From: Oceanospirillaceae bacterium UBA2001 | GTDB lineage: Bacteria; Pseudomonadota; Gammaproteobacteria; Pseudomonadales; Balneatricaceae | DNA length: 10,714 bases | NCBI GenBank assembly: GCA_002335115.1 | Contig: DDCR01000107.1 | Coordinates: forward strand, 180-10,893 | Direction of reading: 5' to 3' | Shown: positions 1 through 7,121 of the stretch, one piece after another | Layout of the letters: each line of letters begins with the position of its first letter | Numbering within the stretch: position 1 is the stretch's first letter | The notes under the pieces: model-generated | Seen by the model: the letters and a program-made list of their open reading frames with translations, nothing else | What the model was told of the DNA's origin: nothing | Databases searched by the model: none | Translations under genes and position numbers: made by a program

Positions 1-700
1 CCCCCGCCGTATCAATCAAGGTATAGGGCTTGTCGTTACGCCGATAAGGAATGTAGATACTGTCACGAGTAGTGCCTGCTTCGTCGAACACCACCACTCG
101 GTCTTCTCCTAACATGCGATTCACTAAGGTGGATTTACCTACATTGGGTCGCCCGACCACACCGATTCGAATGCCACCTTCCGTTTCAGACGGAAAACCC
201 TCATCTTCTGGAAAAGGAGCCAACACATCTTCAATGAGTTGGCTGACGCCTCGCCCGTGGGACGCTGCAATAGCGCGGGGCATACCCTCTAGTCCTAGAC
301 CATAAAAATCGCCCATGGCCACATCAGCATCAATGCCGTCAGTCTTATTTACCACCAAATAAGCTGGCTTATTACAGCGGCGCAAGTGATCAGCAATTAA
401 TTCATCGGAAGGATTAAGGCCTGCTTTACCATCGACCAAAAACAATACGGCATCAGCTTCTTCAATGGCCAGCAAAGACTGTTCGGCCATCACCTGATCA
501 ATACCCGCCTCATCACCGCTGATTCCTCCTGTATCGATGACAAGATAGTCCCTTTCACCTGTTTTACCTTCACCATACTTACGGTCACGAGTGAGACCCG
601 GAAAATCAGCAACTAAAGCATCACGGGAACGGGTTAAGCGGTTGAAAAGTGTGGATTTACCCACATTAGGACGCCCAACAAGGGCAATTACGGGATTCAT
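1..700 (-). CDS. der: Ribosome biogenesis GTPase Der (EngA), 5' part only, cut by the left window edge
   Basis: Der is a tandem-domain GTPase that acts in the cytoplasm on assembly of the 50S ribosomal subunit. The visible 233 residues begin at the ATG at 700 and run off the window edge, so the rest of the second G domain and the C-terminal KH-like domain are missing here. G domain 1 shows a P-loop GRPNVGKS (9-16), DTGG (56-59) and NKTD (118-121). After an acidic linker (about 163-175) G domain 2 begins, with a second GRPNVGKS (183-190), a GTTRD switch (209-213) and DTAG (230-233). Two complete P-loops in one chain are diagnostic of Der. The duplication is visible in the DNA as two similar stretches near 129-157 and 651-677. 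The gene follows bamB after 11 bases and has no clear Shine-Dalgarno sequence, so it may be translationally coupled to bamB. The cut is a window artefact, not a broken gene. Confidence 0.97.
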   Translation of the reverse strand, partial: MNPVIALVGRPNVGKSTLFNRLTRSRDALVADFPGLTRDRKYGEGKTGERDYLVIDTGGISGDEAGIDQVMAEQSLLAIEEADAVLFLVDGKAGLNPSDELIADHLRRCNKPAYLVVNKTDGIDADVAMGDFYGLGLEGMPRAIAASHGRGVSQLIEDVLAPFPEDEGFPSETEGGIRIGVVGRPNVGKSTLVNRMLGEDRVVVFDEAGTTRDSIYIPYRRNDKPYTLIDTAG

Positions 701-711
701 AAATAAACCAA

Positions 712-1857
712 TTATTTCAAGCCTAGACGCATAAGACGTCCATCGAAGCTGAGTAAGAAAATATTATCCTGATAGTGTTGACTGCCAAGCTGAGCGCTTT
801 TGACCGCCATTTTTTGACGGCCTACAAAATCACCATCACTAAGCTGGAGCACATGAGCATAACCTTGCGCATCAATGACTAATGCTTGACCAGCGAACGC
901 CATAGGGGCAGACAATGAGCGATATTTAAGGTCACTATTCTGCCACAGCACATGGCCACGTTGCCGATCATAGGCCAGCACAGTGTCCTCAGCATCAACG
1001 ACAAGAATTGCATCACCTGCGATCACTGTGCCAGTGGCACTGGACAGGGGATGTTGCCACATAGTGGTTCCTGTTAACGCGTCAATGGCAGCAATTTTGC
1101 CTTGATAACTAGTCACGAAAAGCATGTTATCCACCAAACTTAACATGCCATCTACATCCACTAAACGCTCGATCTCTGAGCGGCCTTTAGCATCTCCAAT
1201 ACTCTTTTGCCAGACCACACTACCTAGCTCATTATCTAGAGCAACTAACTGACCACTAGCGAAGCCAGCATAGGTATAGCGTTCATTAATTAGAGGCGTA
1301 CTGGTGCCACGCAGGGTTAAACTGGGAAGACTGGCTGTATAAGACCATTGAAACTTTCCATCTTCAATAGCATAAGCACTGACTTTTCCATCAACTGTTT
1401 GCACCACCACAATATTGCTATTGGCTTGCGGCGCCGCTAGAGCTTCACTTGGAGTGTTCACCTGCCAGATAATCGCCCCATCAACGCGACTCACCGCAAC
1501 TAATTTACCGCTTTGAGTAGCCACGAATAACTGTTGGTTTATGTGGCCTACTCCCGCAGTCAATGGCTCAGCAAGGTCTATTTTCCAATTGACTTCGCCC
1601 GTCTCTAAATTGAAAGACCCTAAGTGCTGCCCTGACGCCGCAAAAATATCATTTTCTGATATCACAGGCTGCATCACTGAAGTGCTCTTGTTGTCCCCTT
1701 TTCCCACAGATACAGACCATTGTTCTGCCAGCTGCAACTGAGGTTTGATGTCATTTAAAGCTGTGGGCTCTGGCAGATTGCTGCCAGATGAAGAACAGGC
1801 GCTAACCACTATCAAAGTTAAACAGCTAATAAATAGCTTCAACGCTCTAGCAATCAT
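712..1857 (-). CDS. bamB: Outer membrane protein assembly factor BamB, lipoprotein
   Basis: BamB is the beta-propeller lipoprotein of the BAM complex, which folds outer-membrane beta-barrel proteins. It works at the periplasmic face of the outer membrane with BamA. The product is 381 residues, against about 392 in E. coli. Residues 4-20 form a lipoprotein signal peptide ending in the lipobox V18-S19-A20-C21. Serine at +2 does not match the Asp inner-membrane retention signal. The mature chain carries at least six PQQ-type blade repeats, each with a Gly-x-x-x-Trp motif, the tryptophans lying near 91, 131, 171, 216, 267 and 305. The frame stays open to 1920, but the ATG at 1857 is preferred: it has AGGAA seven bases upstream and puts the signal peptide at the N terminus. 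The gene lies 52 bases after the yfgM-like gene and just before der, the usual order. Confidence 0.96.
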   Translation of the reverse strand: MIARALKLFISCLTLIVVSACSSSGSNLPEPTALNDIKPQLQLAEQWSVSVGKGDNKSTSVMQPVISENDIFAASGQHLGSFNLETGEVNWKIDLAEPLTAGVGHINQQLFVATQSGKLVAVSRVDGAIIWQVNTPSEALAAPQANSNIVVVQTVDGKVSAYAIEDGKFQWSYTASLPSLTLRGTSTPLINERYTYAGFASGQLVALDNELGSVVWQKSIGDAKGRSEIERLVDVDGMLSLVDNMLFVTSYQGKIAAIDALTGTTMWQHPLSSATGTVIAGDAILVVDAEDTVLAYDRQRGHVLWQNSDLKYRSLSAPMAFAGQALVIDAQGYAHVLQLSDGDFVGRQKMAVKSAQLGSQHYQDNIFLLSFDGRLMRLGLK

Positions 1858-1864
1858 ATTAACA

Positions 1865-1869
1865 TTCCT
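1865..1869 (-). promoter_or_regulatory. Ribosome binding site that fixes the bamB start
   Basis: AGGAA on the minus strand lies seven bases before the ATG at 1857. It supports this start over the upstream in-frame extension to 1920, which would place 21 residues ahead of the lipoprotein signal. Confidence 0.7.
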
Positions 1870-1909
1870 AAACTGCTCATTGATCTTGGACCCCGAGGCA
1901 TCAGTGTAC

Positions 1910-2551
1910 TTATTGCGCAAGGTTGTCCAGTTTAAGACCTAACAATGGATTGTTTGTACCACTGGTTACGGCCAATAAAGAAGCTTCCGTATAGGCTGCA
2001 CGCGCAGCATCTAAGTCCCCTTGAGCAACTAACAAATCACCCCGAGTTTCTAACCGACCTAACTGCCATGCATCATCAGCATCGACCAATAAAGCTAGCG
2101 CTTTATCGTATTGATTTTGTGCACCTAGCAACTTGGCCAAACGAAGCGTGGCTAACGTCCTAACTTCCTCATCACCTTGCTGGGCGATGATCCACTCTAG
2201 CTCAGTGGTTGCTGCAGCCAAATTACCTTCTTGAACTTCAACCCTAGCCATCATAAGTGCTGCAAATTGAGCGTAAGTACTGGCACTAAATTCTTTTTTA
2301 AGTAGATCACTGTTGTAGCGTATTTCTGCTATTTCAGTTTCTCCCAATTGACCCGCAGGAGCGCTCGTCATTAACTGTTGAAAGTAAACACTGGCTAATT
2401 CTGACTCACTAGTCTGATGGTCTTGGTAAGCATTCCAACTCAACACACCCCCCACAGACACGGCAATCGTTAGTATGAGTGATTTGCCATTTTCTTGCCA
2501 CCAGCGCTTCAGCGCTTCTACTTGTTCTTCTTCTGTCTTCATTTCGGCCAC
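1910..2551 (-). CDS. yfgM: YfgM-like inner-membrane protein with TPR periplasmic domain
   Basis: This is a YfgM-family protein (about 213 residues, against about 206 in E. coli). In E. coli YfgM is anchored in the inner membrane, faces the periplasm and associates with PpiD and the SecYEG translocon. The sequence shows a short charged cytoplasmic N terminus with EEEQVEALKRWWQENGKS, one membrane helix at about 24-42, and a helical, TPR-like periplasmic region from about 50 to the end (for example the ALLVDADDAWQLGRLETRGD stretch). The start is uncertain. A TTG at 2557 is only three bases from the GGAG and is unlikely. The GTG at 2551 has AAAGGAG nine bases upstream and is preferred. An ATG at 2542 is the conservative alternative (210 residues) but lies 18 bases from the GGAG. 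The gene is 33 bases after hisS. The family call is firm; the role is taken from E. coli. Confidence 0.88.
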   Translation of the reverse strand: MAEMKTEEEQVEALKRWWQENGKSLILTIAVSVGGVLSWNAYQDHQTSESELASVYFQQLMTSAPAGQLGETEIAEIRYNSDLLKKEFSASTYAQFAALMMARVEVQEGNLAAATTELEWIIAQQGDEEVRTLATLRLAKLLGAQNQYDKALALLVDADDAWQLGRLETRGDLLVAQGDLDAARAAYTEASLLAVTSGTNNPLLGLKLDNLAQ

Positions 2552-2560
2552 AACCAAAAA

Positions 2561-2567
2561 CTCCTTT
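2561..2567 (-). promoter_or_regulatory. Ribosome binding site of the yfgM-like gene
   Basis: AAAGGAG on the minus strand. Its distance is three bases to TTG 2557, nine to GTG 2551 and eighteen to ATG 2542, so it favours a GTG start. Confidence 0.6.
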
Positions 2568-2584
2568 ATGCTGCTTAGTAGTAT

Positions 2585-3862
2585 TTATTGAGTAAGTTCC
2601 ACGACATGCGCTAAAACTTGATCTAAAGATATGCTGCGCTGCTCACTTTGTCCTTGTAATGGTTTAATTTGAATTTGACCTAAAGCCAACTCATCTTCAC
2701 CCATAATAAGCACCAGTTTAGCACCACAACGATCTGCTTTTTTCATCTGATTTTTGAGACTGCCACCACCACAATGCCACAGCACACGCAAACCAGGAAT
2801 GTCGGTACGTAATTGTTCGGCCAACTGCATGGTGCGCATGCTTGCAGCATCACCCATATGAGCGAGGTAAACATCTGCTTGCTGGCCAAGACCTGCAGGT
2901 TCTTGTTGCATTTCTTGCAACAACAAAATCATGCGCTCTACACCCATGGCCCATCCTACCGCAGGCGTGGGCTTGCCACCTAACTGCTCGATCATGCCAT
3001 CATATCGACCACCACCACATACGGTACCTTGAGCGCCCAATTTATCAGTCACCCATTCAAATACTGTTTTACAATAGTAGTCTAAACCTCTGACCAAGCG
3101 CGGATTAAGCTCGTAACTAATGCCTGCAGCATCTAACAATGCACATAAGCGCTCAAAATGTATTCTAGAATCATCGTCTAAATAGCCATAAAATTCAGGT
3201 GCGCCATCGAGTACCGCTTGGGTGTTAGCATTTTTACTGTCCAATACTCGCAGCGGGTTAGTGCTAACTCGACGTTGACTGTCCGCATCTAACAAGTGCA
3301 TATTCACTTGCAAAAATGCCACCAGGTCAGTGCGATAAGTGGCCCGAGCCGCTGCACTTCCTAAAGTGTTCAACTGCAAGGTTACCGCATCTTGCAGACC
3401 TAACTGACGCCACAAACGCCCAGTCATTATAATGAGTTCAGCATCGACCTCGGGGCCATCCAAGCCATACGCTTCGGCACCAAACTGGTGAAACTGCCGC
3501 TGACGCCCTTTTTGTGGGCGCTCATAACGAAACATAGGGCCGTGATACCACAGCCGCTGCACTTGGTTATAGGTTAAGCCATGCTCCTGAGCCGCGCGCA
3601 CACAAGATGCTGTGCCTTCTGGCCTCAAGGTCATATTATCGCCATTGCGATCGGCAAAGGTGTACATCTCTTTTTCCACCACATCAGTGGCTTCACCGAT
3701 AGAGCGACAAAACAAATCCGTTTTTTCAGCGATCGGCATACGAATTTCTTGATAACCGTATTGGTCAAAGACCAGCTTTACTTGTGCTTCAAAAAACTGC
3801 CATAAAGGCGTTTCAGATGGCAATATATCGTGCATGCCACGGATGGCTTTTATAGACGCCAA
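2585..3862 (-). CDS. hisS: Histidine--tRNA ligase (class II)
   Basis: HisS charges tRNA-His with histidine using ATP in the cytoplasm and works as a dimer. The product is 425 residues, almost the same as E. coli (424). The N-terminal class II catalytic core includes the substrate segment TLRPEGT (78-84) and motif 2 around [10 protein letters not shown] (111-120). The histidine-specific signatures are LVRGLDYY (256-263) and GGGRYDG (283-289), and motif 3 is around [10 protein letters not shown] (301-310). The anticodon-binding domain follows from about 328 to the C terminus. The start is a TTG at 3862, with AAGGAA six bases upstream. It gives the family's usual N terminus ending in IRGMHDILP, and no ATG in this frame lies closer than codon 10. 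hisS sits 44 bases after rodZ. ispG, which commonly lies just upstream in related genomes, is not present. Confidence 0.97.
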   Translation of the reverse strand: MASIKAIRGMHDILPSETPLWQFFEAQVKLVFDQYGYQEIRMPIAEKTDLFCRSIGEATDVVEKEMYTFADRNGDNMTLRPEGTASCVRAAQEHGLTYNQVQRLWYHGPMFRYERPQKGRQRQFHQFGAEAYGLDGPEVDAELIIMTGRLWRQLGLQDAVTLQLNTLGSAAARATYRTDLVAFLQVNMHLLDADSQRRVSTNPLRVLDSKNANTQAVLDGAPEFYGYLDDDSRIHFERLCALLDAAGISYELNPRLVRGLDYYCKTVFEWVTDKLGAQGTVCGGGRYDGMIEQLGGKPTPAVGWAMGVERMILLLQEMQQEPAGLGQQADVYLAHMGDAASMRTMQLAEQLRTDIPGLRVLWHCGGGSLKNQMKKADRCGAKLVLIMGEDELALGQIQIKPLQGQSEQRSISLDQVLAHVVELTQ

Positions 3863-3868
3863 AATGTG

Positions 3869-3874
3869 TTCCTT
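3869..3874 (-). promoter_or_regulatory. Ribosome binding site supporting the TTG start of hisS
   Basis: AAGGAA on the minus strand, six bases before the TTG at 3862. It is the main support for the non-ATG start. Confidence 0.7.
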
Positions 3875-3906
3875 ATTTAATGGGGGTGTCGCTAACTAAG
3901 ATAGAG

Positions 3907-4968
3907 CTATTTACTCAAAGTAAGACGTGCAATATCCTTTCGAGTATGTGGTTTTAAGTCAATGACCTCATCATTAAATGTCATCTGAGTCACACCAGAA
4001 GAACGGCCCAGCAATATTTCTATTGGCGCAGTGACAACTTGTTCAATGGTCGAACCTGAAGCATATAAGTCCGACAATATCATCTTGCCATTACCGTCTT
4101 TAATCTCTACCCAACAGTCTTTGTCAAACGCCATCATAAGCAGGGCTTCATTTGGCCCCAGCGCTGCAACATCTGCAGCCCCTGTAGACTCTTCTGTTTG
4201 GGCCACTGCTGGCACTGCGATTGTTTCTGGGTTCAGTGCAGATGAATCACTAACATCACTCATTTCAGGGCTTACTGATACAGCTTCGGTCAGAGCAGTC
4301 ACTACCGGTTTAACAGCCACTATTTCAGCTACATCCAATGCTTGAGCTGGCGCCTCTGTGGCTGCTGTTTGATCGTCAGATACCTCAGATACCGTAGTCC
4401 CCACTTCAATCGGGTTGGCCGCGAGTAATCCCATGTCCGAACTATTATCATCTTCCCCAAGACTTTCAACAACAGGCTCGGTTACAGTGTTTGACAGCGT
4501 TACATTATTTAATCGCTGGAGCATTGACCCACCGTTTTGATGTTGCCACCATAAAACTGAGGCGACCACCAAACCAATGACAAAAATAATTGAGATTAAC
4601 TTCACCCAAGTATCACCGGGTTTACTTTGCTGGCCCAACTGGTGGACGCCTGGCATGGGCTTTTTGTTTTGGTTTGGTACCCCGTATACGGCATCAAACT
4701 CAGCTACTAGGGCCTGACCATCCAGACCTAAATGACGAGCATATGAACGAATGTACCCCCGAGCAAAGAGAGAACTTGGAATGATGTCAAAGTTACTTTC
4801 TTCAAGCGCATCGATAACTTTTGATGTTAAGTGTAAGTCGCGCGCAACTTCTTTTTGCGAATAGCCACGCTCTTCGCGAGCCTCGCGCAATAAATGACCA
4901 GGAAAGCCACGCACTTCACCGTCTAATTCTGGCTGGTCCTGCATACCTAATAATTCCACATCGTTCAC
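3907..4968 (-). CDS. rodZ: Cell shape protein RodZ (bitopic, cytoplasmic helix-turn-helix domain)
   Basis: RodZ links the MreB cytoskeleton to the elongation machinery and helps set rod shape. The 353-residue product has the full family layout. A cytoplasmic HTH domain at about 24-95 includes LREAREERGYSQKEVARDL and an SLFARGYIRSYAR helix. A single membrane helix lies at about 122-141 (VKLISIIFVIGLVVASVLWW). A long periplasmic linker at about 150-270 is rich in Ala, Val, Thr, Ser, Glu and Asp. A compact C-terminal beta domain (DUF4115 type) runs from about 275 to 353 and contains the DCWVEIKD segment. The start is GTG at 4968, with AAAAGGA seven bases upstream. The neighbours are rlmN upstream (122-base gap, no pilF) and hisS downstream (44-base gap, no ispG). 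The HTH domain should not lead to a transcription-factor call, because the membrane helix and C-terminal domain identify RodZ. Confidence 0.94.
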   Translation of the reverse strand: MNDVELLGMQDQPELDGEVRGFPGHLLREAREERGYSQKEVARDLHLTSKVIDALEESNFDIIPSSLFARGYIRSYARHLGLDGQALVAEFDAVYGVPNQNKKPMPGVHQLGQQSKPGDTWVKLISIIFVIGLVVASVLWWQHQNGGSMLQRLNNVTLSNTVTEPVVESLGEDDNSSDMGLLAANPIEVGTTVSEVSDDQTAATEAPAQALDVAEIVAVKPVVTALTEAVSVSPEMSDVSDSSALNPETIAVPAVAQTEESTGAADVAALGPNEALLMMAFDKDCWVEIKDGNGKMILSDLYASGSTIEQVVTAPIEILLGRSSGVTQMTFNDEVIDLKPHTRKDIARLTLSK

Positions 4969-4975
4969 TATCCGA

Positions 4976-4982
4976 TCCTTTT
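4976..4982 (-). promoter_or_regulatory. Ribosome binding site supporting the GTG start of rodZ
   Basis: AAAAGGA on the minus strand, seven bases before the GTG at 4968. Confidence 0.65.
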
Positions 4983-5024
4983 ATTGTTTTAGGAGGCTGG
5001 TTTCATGCACATCACCACGCCTTT

Positions 5025-5075
5025 TTACTCTGCTATACGCCTATCATAGCGCTGATTTTTGGACACTACCAGCAT
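5025..5075 (-). CDS. Possible 16-codon reading frame at the usual pilF position (doubtful)
   Basis: Within the 122 bases between rlmN and rodZ, an ATG at 5075 with AAGGAA seven bases upstream opens a frame encoding MLVVSKNQRYDRRIAE, ended by TAA at 5025-5027. The spacing and strength of the ribosome binding site are as good as for the real genes around it. I recognise no function or homologue. It lies where pilF/pilW is found in many relatives, so it may be the leftover start of a deleted gene, a short coupling or leader frame between rlmN and rodZ, or chance. It shows no lipoprotein signal, which intact PilF would have. Confidence 0.25.
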   Translation of the reverse strand: MLVVSKNQRYDRRIAE

Positions 5076-5090
5076 GGGTAAGTTCCTTGA

Positions 5091-6206
5091 CTAAATTTGC
5101 TTAGCTTCAATACGGGCTGCATGGGCTGCACTGCGCCGCGTACGGTCTTTGACCTGCCCCACAAGTTGCCCACAGGCGGCGTCAATATCGTCGCCTCGAG
5201 TCGATCTAATAGTGGTGATAATGCCTGATTTTGCCATGATACGCTGAAATGCTTCAATTTGCGGTCTTGGGCTACGACGGTAATCTGATCCAGGAAACGG
5301 GTTAAACGGGATAAGATTCAATTTACAGGGCACCCGCTTAAGCACTTGGGCAAGCTCACGGGCATGCTTGGGCTGATCATTGATACCATCGATCATGGTG
5401 TATTCCATGGTGATGACTCGTTTGTCTGTTAGGTTTTCTAAATAGCGGTTACAGGCATCTAACAAAGCCTCAATATTATATTTTTTATTCACCGGCACCA
5501 GCTCATCGCGCAATAAATCATTAGGAGCGTGCAAAGAAATGGCTAGGGACACATCAGTGATTTGACTCAAACGATCGATAGCAGGCACTACGCCTGCCGT
5601 ACTCAGGGTTACGCGACGCTTGGATAGATTATAGGCATTATCATCCATCATTAGGGCAATGGCAGGAGTCACACTATCAAAATTAAGCAGAGGTTCACCC
5701 ATGCCCATAAAGACAACGTTGGTGACTCTTCTGGGTCCGTTTGGATCCACTGGGCCAAAGGACTTAATGGCAATACGCAATTGGCCAATAATTTCGGCCG
5801 CAGTTAGGTTGCGGTTGAACCCTTGTTTGCCCGTTGAACAAAAGCTACAGTCCAAAGCACAGCCGACCTGAGATGACACACACAGAGTCGCTCGGTCACC
5901 ATCAGGAATAAGCACCATCTCAACCTTGTTACCACCGGAGACACCAATGACCCATTTGCGGGTCCCATCTTTTGAATCACCACGATACAGCACTTCAGGT
6001 TCTATAATTTCAGCACTTAGGGTTAGTTTTTCACGCAGCTTTTTACTCACATTGCTCATGCTTTCAAAGTCGTCTGCACCAAACTGATGGATCCATTTCA
6101 TCACTTGAACTGCCCGAAACTTCGGCTCGTCCATGGTTTTGAAAAAGGCTTCCATTTGCGTTTGGGAAAACCCCAAAATATTTATTTTCGTGCTAACTTC
6201 GGACAT
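5091..6206 (-). CDS. rlmN: Dual-specificity rRNA/tRNA adenine C2-methyltransferase RlmN (radical SAM)
   Basis: RlmN methylates C2 of A2503 in 23S rRNA and of A37 in several tRNAs, using radical SAM chemistry with a methyl-cysteine intermediate. The 371-residue product has the 4Fe-4S/SAM motif C116-x3-C120-x2-C123, a GEP motif within MGMGEPLLN (167-175), and the two mechanistic cysteines C109 (TLCVSS) and C345 (DAACGQL), which match C118 and C355 of E. coli. An N-terminal HhH-like accessory domain (about 1-95) contains the FRAVQVMKW segment. The frame also has an ATG at 6224, but its AGG is only two bases away. The ATG at 6206 has AGG seven bases upstream and gives the typical MSE start. The gene follows ndk after 150 bases containing a strong hairpin. 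Because it needs a 4Fe-4S cluster it is a likely client of the ISC genes upstream, though that is inference. Confidence 0.97.
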   Translation of the reverse strand: MSEVSTKINILGFSQTQMEAFFKTMDEPKFRAVQVMKWIHQFGADDFESMSNVSKKLREKLTLSAEIIEPEVLYRGDSKDGTRKWVIGVSGGNKVEMVLIPDGDRATLCVSSQVGCALDCSFCSTGKQGFNRNLTAAEIIGQLRIAIKSFGPVDPNGPRRVTNVVFMGMGEPLLNFDSVTPAIALMMDDNAYNLSKRRVTLSTAGVVPAIDRLSQITDVSLAISLHAPNDLLRDELVPVNKKYNIEALLDACNRYLENLTDKRVITMEYTMIDGINDQPKHARELAQVLKRVPCKLNLIPFNPFPGSDYRRSPRPQIEAFQRIMAKSGIITTIRSTRGDDIDAACGQLVGQVKDRTRRSAAHAARIEAKQI

Positions 6207-6213
6207 TTTAAGA

Positions 6214-6216
6214 CCT
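6214..6216 (-). promoter_or_regulatory. Ribosome binding site deciding the rlmN start
   Basis: AGG on the minus strand, seven bases before the ATG at 6206. The alternative ATG at 6224 has its AGG at only two bases, too close for normal initiation. Confidence 0.5.
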
Positions 6217-6264
6217 GTAAACATTACCTAATTTTGCGTCACCATTTTGATGGTCTAAACGCAA

Positions 6265-6289
6265 TGCGGCGTTCACAAAGAACGCCGCA
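6265..6289 (-). promoter_or_regulatory. Perfect 10-bp hairpin between ndk and rlmN
   Basis: TGCGGCGTTC (6265-6274) and GAACGCCGCA (6280-6289) are perfect inverted repeats around a 5-base loop. GCAA (6261-6264) and TTGC (6292-6295) can extend the stem past a 2-base bulge. No T-tract follows on either strand, so this is not a standard intrinsic terminator. It could be a processing or 3'-end protection element after ndk, or one copy of a dispersed palindromic repeat. Smaller inverted repeats flank it: ACCAT/ATGGT at 6241-6254 and GCGG/CCGC near 6307-6322. Confidence 0.7.
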
Positions 6290-6356
6290 CGTTGCAAGCT
6301 GGGCTAGCGGCTAAACATCCGCCTAAGCAATATCAGCCTACGTTAAGCCAACTCAA

Positions 6357-6764
6357 TTAGCTACCGAAGAAGTAAGCAATTTCGCGGGCGGCTGACGTCG
6401 TTGAGTCTGATCCATGAACTGCGTTTGCATCTATGGATTCTGCAAAGTCACAACGAATTGTGCCTGCAGCTGCTTCTTGTGGGTTAGTTGCACCCATTAG
6501 ATCACGGTTTTTGTTCACTGCACCTTCACCTTCAAGAACCTGCACAACCACAGGGCCAGAGGTCATAAATGCAACCAAGTGACCAAAAAATGGTCGCTCG
6601 CTATGCTCAGCATAAAAGCCTTGGGCTTCAGCCTCAGACAATTGCTTCATTTCCATACTGACAACTTTAAGGCCGTTAGTTTCAAAACGAGAAACGATTT
6701 TGCCGATTACATTTTTTGCTACAGCATCAGGCTTGATGATGGACAGAGTGCGTTCTACCGCCAT
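6357..6764 (-). CDS. ndk: Nucleoside diphosphate kinase
   Basis: Ndk transfers the gamma phosphate between nucleoside triphosphates and diphosphates through a phosphohistidine and balances cytoplasmic NTP and dNTP pools. The 135-residue product has the N-terminal [12 protein letters not shown] (4-15), RDLMGATNP (87-95) and the active-site HGSDS with catalytic H117 in the same position as in E. coli. It ends at YFFGS, about eight residues before the E. coli C terminus (143 aa), a normal variation in the family. The ATG at 6764 is chosen because GGAG lies six bases upstream and the product starts in the usual way. An upstream in-frame TTG at 6776 overlaps that GGAG. The gene is 129 bases after iscX, the longest gap on its upstream side, which suggests its own promoter. 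Confidence 0.97.
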   Translation of the reverse strand: MAVERTLSIIKPDAVAKNVIGKIVSRFETNGLKVVSMEMKQLSEAEAQGFYAEHSERPFFGHLVAFMTSGPVVVQVLEGEGAVNKNRDLMGATNPQEAAAGTIRCDFAESIDANAVHGSDSTTSAAREIAYFFGS

Positions 6765-6770
6765 GGTATT

Positions 6771-6774
6771 CTCC
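6771..6774 (-). promoter_or_regulatory. Ribosome binding site deciding the ndk start
   Basis: GGAG on the minus strand, six bases before the ATG at 6764. It excludes the in-frame TTG at 6776, which overlaps it. Confidence 0.7.
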
Positions 6775-6784
6775 AAACAGTGGG

Positions 6785-6799
6785 ACCCATTAAATGGGT
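6785..6799 (-). promoter_or_regulatory. Small hairpin in the ndk leader just upstream of the ribosome binding site
   Basis: ACCCAT (6785-6790) and ATGGGT (6794-6799) are inverted repeats with a 3-base loop. The stem ends ten bases before the GGAG of ndk, close enough to influence ribosome loading. A competing GGG at 6782-6784 could pair with the same bases in another fold. Confidence 0.4.
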
Positions 6800-6806
6800 T
6801 AATATT

Positions 6807-6836
6807 AAAAAAGCAAAATCGTATTCAACGATACGA
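6807..6836 (-). terminator. Possible weak intrinsic terminator after iscX, or attenuator in the ndk leader
   Basis: On the minus strand TCGTAT (6836-6831) pairs with ATACGA (6824-6819) across a 6-base loop, followed at once by TTTTGCTTTTTT (6818-6807). Hairpin plus T-rich tract fits a terminator for the isc operon, but the stem is only six pairs with two G-C pairs, so it would be leaky. It lies downstream of a TATAAT box, so an ndk transcript from that box would also pass through it. Confidence 0.45.
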
Positions 6837-6852
6837 CAATTTTGACCGCGTG

Positions 6853-6858
6853 ATTATA
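6853..6858 (-). promoter_or_regulatory. Possible ndk promoter, -10 box TATAAT
   Basis: A perfect TATAAT lies on the minus strand in the iscX-ndk gap, about 90 bases before the ndk start. The best-spaced -35 position (6876-6881, TATTAA, 17-base spacer) is a poor match to TTGACA, and there is no extended -10. The call therefore rests on the -10 box and its position in the longest gap between the isc genes and ndk. Confidence 0.4.
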
Positions 6859-6893
6859 CGCTGTATCGAACTTCTTTAATAGACTGCTTGACG

Positions 6894-7094
6894 CTAATCC
6901 AATTCATCAATCCATGCGGTCTGAATCGCTTCTAAAATCTTTTCCCCACAGCGTTTAGGGTCGTCATTAAAGTCGGGTAAGGCCATGACCCACTCCATTA
7001 AATCGGTGAACCTCACTAGGCGCGGATCCACATCTGGATGGGCTTCATATAACTCAATCGCTATATCAAGGGTATCTGTCCATAACATACTCAT
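6894..7094 (-). CDS. iscX: IscX, small acidic ISC accessory protein
   Basis: IscX (YfhJ) binds the cysteine desulfurase IscS and iron and modulates Fe-S cluster assembly. The 66-residue product is the same length as E. coli IscX and keeps its hallmarks: the N-terminal LWTD, an RFTD motif (28-31), a DDDP-like acidic patch (NDDPK, 43-47) and the C-terminal EKILEAI (51-57) with an acidic end. The ATG at 7094 has GGAGG five bases upstream. It is the last gene of the isc cluster, 27 bases after fdx, which is its usual place. Confidence 0.96.
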   Translation of the reverse strand: MSMLWTDTLDIAIELYEAHPDVDPRLVRFTDLMEWVMALPDFNDDPKRCGEKILEAIQTAWIDELD

Positions 7095-7121
7095 AAAAAC
7101 CTCCCCATATATCTAGCAGCC

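Noticed and set aside
72..305. Open frame of 77 codons on the plus strand
   Set aside because: It lies opposite the well-supported Der coding sequence, with low-complexity Ser/Thr/Pro-rich translation and no recognisable domain; it is a shadow of der.
129..677. Two similar DNA stretches (about 129-157 and 651-677) as a possible repeat element
   Set aside because: They encode the two GRPNVGKS P-loops of Der, an ancient intragenic domain duplication, not a mobile repeat.
1858..1920. N-terminal extension of bamB by 21 codons
   Set aside because: It would bury the lipoprotein signal peptide and ignores the good ribosome binding site ahead of the ATG at 1857.
4031..4345. Plus-strand open frame of 104 codons rich in Ala, Ser and Thr
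   Set aside because: It mirrors the biased linker region of rodZ on the other strand and has no convincing ribosome binding site or homology.
3907..4968. Helix-turn-helix domain suggesting a transcription regulator
   Set aside because: The membrane helix, periplasmic linker and C-terminal beta domain identify RodZ, where this domain binds MreB.
5087..5120. TTGACT on the plus strand as a -35 box of an antisense promoter
   Set aside because: No acceptable -10 box lies at 16-18 bases, and no plus-strand gene follows.
5066..5257. Minus-strand open frame of 63 codons overlapping the end of rlmN
   Set aside because: It overlaps the conserved C-terminal part of rlmN, including the region around the catalytic C345, in a different frame and shows no family features.
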